Part shown: positions 56,001-61,600 of the stretch, piece after piece
Layout of the letters: every line of letters begins with the position of its first letter
Position numbering within the stretch: the stretch's first letter is position 1
NCBI GenBank assembly: GCA_947471745.1
Contig: CANJKZ010000110.1
Location: 930,001-994,000, forward strand
Source: Closterium sp. Naga37s-1
Lineage: Eukaryota; Streptophyta; Zygnematophyceae; Desmidiales; Closteriaceae
DNA: 64,000 nt
Direction of reading: 5' to 3'
Notes under the pieces: model-generated
What the model was told of the DNA's origin: nothing
What the model saw: the letters and a program-made list of their open reading frames with translations, nothing else
Database searches by the model: none
Made by a program: the position numbers and the translations under genes

Positions 56001-57731
56001 AGTCCCTCCCCTCCCCCAGTCCCTCCCCTCCCCCAGTCCCTCCCCTCCCCCAGTCCCTCCCCTCCCCCAATCCCTCCCCTCCCCCAGTCCCTCCCCTCCC
56101 CCAGTCCCTCCCCTCCCCCAGTCCCCCCCCTCCCCCAGTCCCTCCCCTCCCCCTGTACCCCCCGCCGCCAGCCCCTCCCTTTCCTCACCTGCAGAATCTT
56201 CTTCCCCACTCGGCTCCCCCGCACCACTTCCCCCTGCGCCCCTCCCTCCGCTTCCCCCCCATAGCTGCTGCTGCTTCCAAGACTGGAGGAGTGGGTGGTG
56301 GCAGCAAGGCAGTCATATCGGTGACCCGAGGGGAAGAGCAGGAGGTGAGATGAAGCGGTCTGGTGGGGGGTGTAGGGAACACAACGGAAAAAGGGAAAGG
56401 GAGAAAAGGGGGGGAGGAGTGGTGGGTGGTGGCAGCAAGGCAGTCATAGCGGTGACCTGAGGGGAAGAGGAGAAGGTGAGATGAAGCGGTCTGGTGGAGG
56501 CGAAAGGGGAGGGAGAAAGGCATAGAAAGCGAAGCATGGACCGTGCGTGGGGTGTGCGTGTGTGTTAGGAAAAGGGGAGGGGTAGGTAGGGAAACGGGAA
56601 TGGGGAGATGAGAGAAAGGATGCTGGTTTCGAAGTGACCAGGAATGTAAGACCAGCAAAGTCAATCAAGTCAATAAAGTCAAGCAAGATAGGAGGGCCAT
56701 CAATTTACTATATGGCACTCAAAGTGACTACAGGAAAGTGACTATATCAAAAGCTTGGCTACATAACAGAATGTGACTGTGTACGCAGGTCGTTATACCA
56801 GGGGAAGGGCGAGCAAGCGGTTTCCCAGCGTGGCGTCTCCACCTGCCAGCCTGGTAAGCTTGCTGTCCACGTCAGCGCTGACTAGGCGGTGCAACAGAGA
56901 GGTCGGCACGGCGCCATTGACGTTAGAAGTGTACCACCGCACTTGCTGCGCTGGGGACAAGACAGGCCACACAGGAGGGACACAAGAGGGACACAGGGGG
57001 GACACAGGGGGGAACATAGCGGGGAGAGAATTTGCGAGTGCCATAAGAATCGGCGGCATTGCCGTTGGAGGTATACCACCGCACTTGCTGCGCTGGGGAA
57101 AGGAGGAGGAGGGGAGAGGAGGGGGGATGCCCGCACAGGGGAAAGGAGGTATACCACCACTGCTAAGGGGGAGGAGAAATTGAGCCGTTGACGTTAGAAG
57201 TGTACCACCGCACTTGCTGCTCTGGGCCAATGGGAAAGCAGAAGCCACATGCAAGGGAAGGAGGGGAGGGGGGAGAAGGGGGGAGGGGGCACGAAGAGGG
57301 GGGAGGGGCAGCACGGTCAGTCATCGATTCTCCCTGAGCAACTATCGGTTTCTCGCCTGACTCCGTTCCCCCCCCCACCGCGCACCCTTTCCCCCCAATT
57401 CCCCTCCCCCCCCCCTCCCCCTCTTTCTCCCTTCCCCCTATCCTTCCCTCTCTCCGCTTCGCCCCACCTCATGGGGAAGCACGTTCAGCCATTGATCCTC
57501 CCTCGATTTGAGAAGCATTTCCTGCTCCCGCGCCGCTGCTAGTCCTCCCGCTCCCGCTGAATTTCCCGCTTCCGCCGGCGCGGGAAATATCGCCGCAGCT
57601 CTCCGCTCGGCGGTTTCACCCGCGTCCGCGGCGGTGCGCAACGGATCGGAATCGTCCCACGAGCGATCGCGTGCAATTCGCACGCTTCGCCCGCGACAGA
57701 CGAATCGCACGCGACCGGTTCGTGCCATCAT
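46453..57731 (-). CDS. Probable TAF1C/RRN6-like RNA polymerase I initiation factor
   Basis: Long minus-strand gene, only partly resolved. Supported exons: 57731-57468 (start MMARTGRVRF), about 56956-56798, about 54171-53800, 53239-52235, 51964 to about 51731, 50095-48790, about 47700-46702 and 46535-46453 (ending EEFSGM). The central exons read as a WD-like region: VAFRPACSSPVPTQLALITT, PHILLTACADQIGMVDLR, SRLVMLFDLRNTVAPLLQWE, then DDPPRLLHFNYLG and FDLIQLTRLGDVWAASYGM. This order resembles TAF1C/RRN6, a core factor recruiting Pol I to rDNA. Acidic and low-complexity stretches (poly-Glu, poly-Ala) are inserted throughout. Several introns hold exon copies and minisatellites. Two adjacent genes rather than one cannot be excluded. 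Confidence 0.5.
47921..47936. repeat. Palindrome variant
   Basis: TTTGAGACGACTCAAA lies between two copies of the CCATCTTACCATGT donor segment. It is the palindrome family with one core mismatch. Confidence 0.7.
48577..48596. repeat. Palindrome variant
   Basis: GTTTTGAGCCGACTCAAAAC, flanked on both sides by AGGACCCTCAG (48565 and 48619), that is, by a short tandem duplication. Confidence 0.8.
49628..49735. repeat. (CTC)n microsatellite coding poly-Glu
   Basis: A nearly pure TCC/CTC tract within the exon 50095-48790; read on the minus strand it encodes about 30 glutamates. Its length should be polymorphic without frameshift only in multiples of three. Confidence 0.9.
50152..51220. repeat. 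90-bp tandem array with a palindrome at every junction
   Basis: Twelve copies of a roughly 72-bp segment (ATAGAGGAGGGAGAGGGGGA to CAAACTCGTCTGAG) are separated by eleven copies of the perfect palindrome TTTTGAGGCGCCTCAAAA (first at 50230-50247, last at 51130-51147). Copies are nearly identical, so expansion is recent. The array lies in an intron of the TAF1C-like gene. It is bounded by two copies of the next exon's start (GAGAGCAATAGGGC at 50036 and 51217). Confidence 0.95.
51360..51740. repeat. Short tandem repeats at an exon end of the TAF1C-like gene
   Basis: GACTCTAAGCTATGAGGCGA repeats with a 30-bp period at 51368-51428. The exon-end segment encoding DVKGES recurs three times (about 51465, 51600 and 51720), separated by G/A-rich tracts. 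The minus-strand donor AAGG|GTGAGT near 51730 is the probable real one. Confidence 0.65.
53440..53810. repeat. Duplicated segment and palindrome cluster
   Basis: A segment of about 70 bases containing GTCAGAGAGACAACAGATCA occurs at 53441-53509 and 53600-53670. Downstream three palindrome family members follow in 75 bases: TTTTTAGGCGCCTCAAG (from 53727), CTGAGTCGACTCAAAA (53758-53773) and TTTTTTGGGCGCCTCAAAAA (53781-53800). Copies of AACAGCTTG(A/T)TTTT lie between them. Confidence 0.85.
54237..54502. repeat. 137-bp tandem duplication punctuated by palindromes
   Basis: A segment from GGGTGGGAGTTATCAGTA to GGGAGGGTTCTGTGAGAC occurs at about 54244-54345, 54374-54482 and again from 54511. CTTTTCAGACGTCTCAAAAG (54346-54365) and CTTTTCAGACGTCTTAAAAA (54483-54502) mark the two junctions. 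The third copy is split by the 24-bp minisatellite. Confidence 0.9.
54524..55640. repeat. 24-bp minisatellite, about 46 copies
   Basis: The unit contains GAGAGGGCGGGAGTTGTAAG (24 bp total). Variants TTCTAAG and AGCTGTAAG with AGGGCAGGAG occur as a set at 54791-54860 and again 384 bp (16 units) later, showing block duplication. It arose from the single GAGAGGGCGGGAGTTTCGAG present in the neighbouring 137-bp unit. The long open frames on both strands are artefacts of the 24-bp period. Confidence 0.93.
55730..55890. repeat. Duplicated exon segment with a hairpin at the junction
   Basis: ACGACACGTTTCCCTCCAAC and following bases to CCTGCAGAAT occur at 55730-55787 and 55837-55884. Between them is a hairpin: GTGATAAGTCGATTTTT, a 10-base GAGTCGAATA centre, then the complementary arm with one extra T (55789-55833). 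Confidence 0.88.
55911..56155. repeat. 17-bp C-rich minisatellite
   Basis: About 14 copies of CCCAGTCCCTCCCCTCC. The minus strand carries runs of GGGG every few bases and could form G-quadruplexes. It lies in an intron of the TAF1C-like gene. Confidence 0.92.
56915..57230 (-). repeat. Repeated exon start (QVRWYTSNVNG)
   Basis: An acceptor CCCAG followed by a sequence encoding QVRWYTSNVNG or a variant occurs at about 57226, 57096 and 56956 on the minus strand, with a fainter copy near 57165. Only the last continues into a full exon (LLHRLVSADVDSKLTRLAGG). Confidence 0.8.
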
Positions 57732-58207
57732 GAGTAACTAGAGCGATTGAAACAAAAACTCGGAAACCCATAACCAGAAAAACCTGACTAGGAAACCCGA
57801 ATTATTTAGACCAGAAACCTGAACCCTGATGACAGGTGTGGGTGTTTGCGACACGGAAGGACATGGTTACCATGACGAAAGCATGAGTGTTAAAATAGGA
57901 TATGCTTTGAATCTTGGTTTCACTTCCCAAACTATCCCGGATTCCCTGGGGTTTGTCTTTGCTTCAGTTACACAAATCGTTTACCAGCGCGACTGCGTTT
58001 CGCCGAGTTCCAAATCCCACAATATTGCGAAAACGGTGGCTCGAAACCTGAAACGTCAATCTGATTCGCAGCACGGGAATGCGCCCAGCACGGCAGTTGC
58101 AAAATGAACACACGAGTCACGACCACAAGGGCAAGCATACGCGGGATGCATATAAACAGGATTTCCTATTAATACTAGCGAGAATGTTAATACGCGGCTA
58201 ATTTCCT

Positions 58208-58278
58208 GAACCATTCTTCAGGCACTACTAGATTCACTAAATTCACTAAATTCACCAGTAGTGCCTGAAGAATGGTTC
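58208..58278. repeat. Perfect 22-bp inverted repeat
   Basis: Left arm 58208-58229 starts GAACCATTCTTCAGGC. The right arm 58257-58278 is its exact reverse complement. The 27-base loop contains ATTCACTAA repeats. Confidence 0.9.
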
Positions 58279-58346
58279 ACAAGTGGCCACATTCAGCTGA
58301 TCAGTTCAGGCACAAGTGGCCACTTGTGGACTCAGCTGATCAGTTC
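58278..58346. repeat. Short duplication with an 18-bp palindrome between copies
   Basis: TCAGCTGATCAGTTC occurs at 58293-58307 and 58332-58346. Between them is the perfect palindrome CACAAGTGGCCACTTGTG (58311-58328). The half-site CACAAGTGGCCAC also precedes the first copy. Confidence 0.85.
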
Positions 58347-58619
58347 GGTAGCCCGCAATACGCGGCTGAAATCTCGATACAGTACCCTGTTCATTTCACA
58401 GACATCTTCATTTATAGAAGTAACACGTCACATTCTAGGTTTCCTTAAATCGTTCCGACGCTCCTGTCGGCTCGGATTCGTAATCGTGGCGTGTCTGTTT
58501 TTTCAGACATACTAAGACATTTGCGTGTTTGGCTGACCATCATATCGTATAGTAGCCCTCGAGGCGACGTCGCACAGCGGTCGTTTGAGTCGCACCGACG
58601 TCGCGAGCCGGCATTCCCA

Positions 58620-61600
58620 ATGTTTCAGGTACCACAACAGCGGACCGCCGAAGCACTGAACGCCAGCTGTTCAACTACTCCGTGGCCCAGATTCCACGTG
58701 AATTGCACGCTGTGCCCCCTTCCCTCTGCCGCCAACCATTTCACTCTCTCTTCACTTTCCCCGCCAACCCGCTCCTCCCTTCCCCAATTCCTCAGGCATT
58801 GAAACGCATTGGGTCGAGCAGGGTGCGCGTGGGTCTGCTCTCGTCATCGTGGGATGGGTGCTGGGCTATCTCCTCCGCGCCTTTTCCCCCTTCCCCCATC
58901 TGTCTCCAAAACCACACTGATTAACCACTCACTCTCGCACTTCCCTCCTTTCCCTCCCCATCTGCCCCTCCCCACCTCCCTCCCTGCCTCTCCCCGCCAG
59001 GTGTTGAAGCGTGTTAGCTCGAGCAGGGTGCGCCTGGGCCTGCTGTCGGTCATAGTGGTTCGTCAACCACGAACACCACTCGCACTGTTTTCCTGCTCCT
59101 TGTAGCATTCACAGGGTCTAAGTCGGCTTCACGCTCCCCTGCAGCTCCTGCACCTTGAACCTCTGCTTACGTGTCTTGTAGTTGAGCGCCTTGACATCCA
59201 AACCTTGAGAGATTTTCTTATGCCTCTCGCTTCTCCTCGGCATCTTTACACCCAACACCTCTCGGGTCTCGTACCCTTCAACGCGTTCATCCTCCTTAAG
59301 CACTTGCCCCTTTGCAGTTGCATTCGCCTTTGATCCTTTCACCATGATGTCCCCTTTCACAGCTTCAACTCCCACACACTTCGCATTTACTGCTTCATCT
59401 TTAACCACGACCGCTGCTGCAAAAGTGTTGACACCATCTCCATCTCCATCATTCACCGCTGCTGCCTCCATGCTTGCTCCCGTATCATCCGTGTCCTCGC
59501 TCTTATCAGCCTCATTCGATAACTCCTCCAATTCTCCCATCTCAGGATACTCTCGGTCCTCATAGAACTCATCTATGCCCTTCATCGCGACCAAGTTCAT
59601 CTCATAGAACCCGTCACTGAAGTAACCATCCGCATACTTCTCCCACTCAGGACCAAACACTGTAACCTCGCCTCTATCATAAAATATCTTGCACCCCAAG
59701 TCATCAAGCTGTGACTGACTGACCAAGTTCACCTTTAAATCCTCAACCAACAGCACATTCTCCAGTCTCATCTCTCCATACGGACTCTGCAGCACCACGT
59801 CACCCTCTCCTGTCACTGGTAACTTCCCACTGTTACCTTGTAGTATATAATCCTCACTCGACTCCCTCACATTCTCCATCCAATCTGACCTGAATGTCAT
59901 GTGACGCGTGCATCCGCTGTCCATGAACCACGCCCTCTTCTCACGTCCATCTGTCTGAGCCTCCTTCGGTAAACGCACCACGTTCGCGAGATGCGCTCCT
60001 CCCAAAATCACATCCTCCTTTTCCGCTTCCACTACATTCGCCTTTGTCGCCACATTCCTCTGCTGCGACGGACCCTTGTAGCTCATGCTATTCGGGTTGG
60101 AGTAGCACTCTGCGGCACGATGCCCGTAGCGCCCACAATAATCACACTTGCCGCCAAAACCTCGTTTCTGCTGCCACTCCTTAGGAAGGCCTTGGATGAT
60201 ATAGTCAATCATCTCGTGCTCCATCTCCGCGGCTCCCATCACCCGCAAATCCTCGTTGTAGCTTTTCGCCCTGTTGATGTAGGTGATGATTTTCTCGCCT
60301 TTCTCCATGCTCAGCGTCAGCAGTTGCTTCCTGATCGCCTTCTTGTTGACATCGTTCGTACCCATGTATGTGGACTCCAGGTACTCCCACGCTTGCTGTG
60401 CAGGGTTCAGCTCCCCTGCAAACTGGTCCAAATCCACCGCGATTCCATCGGCAACTGAATGACAAAGCTGAAAGAAAGCTTGCTTACTTTGCTTTTTCAA
60501 CGCCGCTATTTTCTCCTTCGTATCCGTCGGGGATGGCGCAACTCCCTCCATCGTCTCCTCGTCGGGACGGTAGTACGGCAAGAGGTCCACCTCCTCTGCC
60601 CTTCGAATGAACTTCTTTCGCCACACGTTGTAGTTGCTCCCGTTGAAGCGCTGGGCTTCACTGAGCCCGATCGTCGGTTTCGCCACCAATCGGCCACTCG
60701 CAAGGGCCTCGAGAAGAGCCTTCAACTGCGGGTCTCCAAGACTCACACTGGAACCCGAACTCGCCTCGTCTCCCATGTCGTAGGCGTGAACGACTCCTCT
60801 TCTCCACTAATTTCACTTAGCGCACCAAGTGAATTTACGACGATCGACGCGCTCGTTCGCCAAGCTCTGATACCAGTTCTTAGGATCGTAAACACCTTAG
60901 TCGGCAATAGTCTACTTGCTATTGCTTATCGTGTTCTCCACGATCTCCCAAATCCAACGATATGCGCAGCTCTGCTTGAAGTTGTCAATACACGCTTCAG
61001 CAATTTCAGAATCTCAATGGTTTCAATGTTGTCCAATGTTGTATTTCAAGAATGAGTACAAACAGGTTTATAGTCAGGCAAGACACAAAATGCGATTCGT
61101 AACTTCACTTGTTTCCCAAGTAACCGCGTGCGCCTCGTTTCACCCCGAGTCGCACACGGAACCGAACCGAATTCGCCGAACACTCCTCGAGTCCGAATCC
61201 AGCACCTTCTCGAACACGCCTCAGTCTCGAACCACAATTTCCCCTTGTCAACTCCAATCTCGATACTTCTTCACTCTTCTTCCTCCATTTCTCTAGTTTC
61301 TTCCCAATTTCTCTCTTGCTTCTCACGCCGTAGCTTCCATTCTCCACCGTAGGCCGATTTCCACCGTTTCACCTAGAATCATCCACGTGCTTCCATTTCG
61401 CCGTCATTCCGCCGTCGTAGAAGCTTTCGCCGTAGGTTCCGTGGTTGGGCGAACCAACCCTAACACTGTCGGTCATAGTGGGATGGGTGCTGGGCTATCT
61501 CGCCGTCGCCATTATCGCCAACCACAGGTATTCGTGCTCCCCTCATCTTGGTAACGCTAGTGTCACCCCAGGTACCCCAAGGTAACCCTCTCGGTTTCGA

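Larger units (their letters stand above)
57732..58619. other. Divergent promoter region
   Basis: Between the TAF1C-like start and the cyclophilin start. It contains a long perfect hairpin and a palindrome-punctuated duplication (listed separately). No coding sequence recognised. Confidence 0.5.
59059..61465 (-). mobile_element. Copia-derived gag-protease element
   Basis: 2.4-kb minus-strand insertion. From the right: LTR about 61465-60876 beginning TGTTAGGGTTGG, primer site TGGTATCAGAGC at 60875-60864, then one open frame for gag and protease only. The left end has no recognisable LTR. Flanking both ends is the 16-bp direct repeat CTGTCGGTCATAGTGG (59043-59058 and 61466-61481), much longer than the usual 5-bp copia target duplication. 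Confidence 0.82.

Noticed and set aside
54477..56070. Long open frames on both strands over the 24-bp minisatellite
   Set aside because: A 24-bp unit without stops is open in several frames on both strands. The peptides are monotonous repeats, and the region lies in an intron of the minus-strand gene.
58562..58605. CGACGTCG strings as members of the palindrome family
   Set aside because: They lack the TTTTGAG/CTCAAAA arms and are not at a duplication junction; more likely promoter elements or chance.
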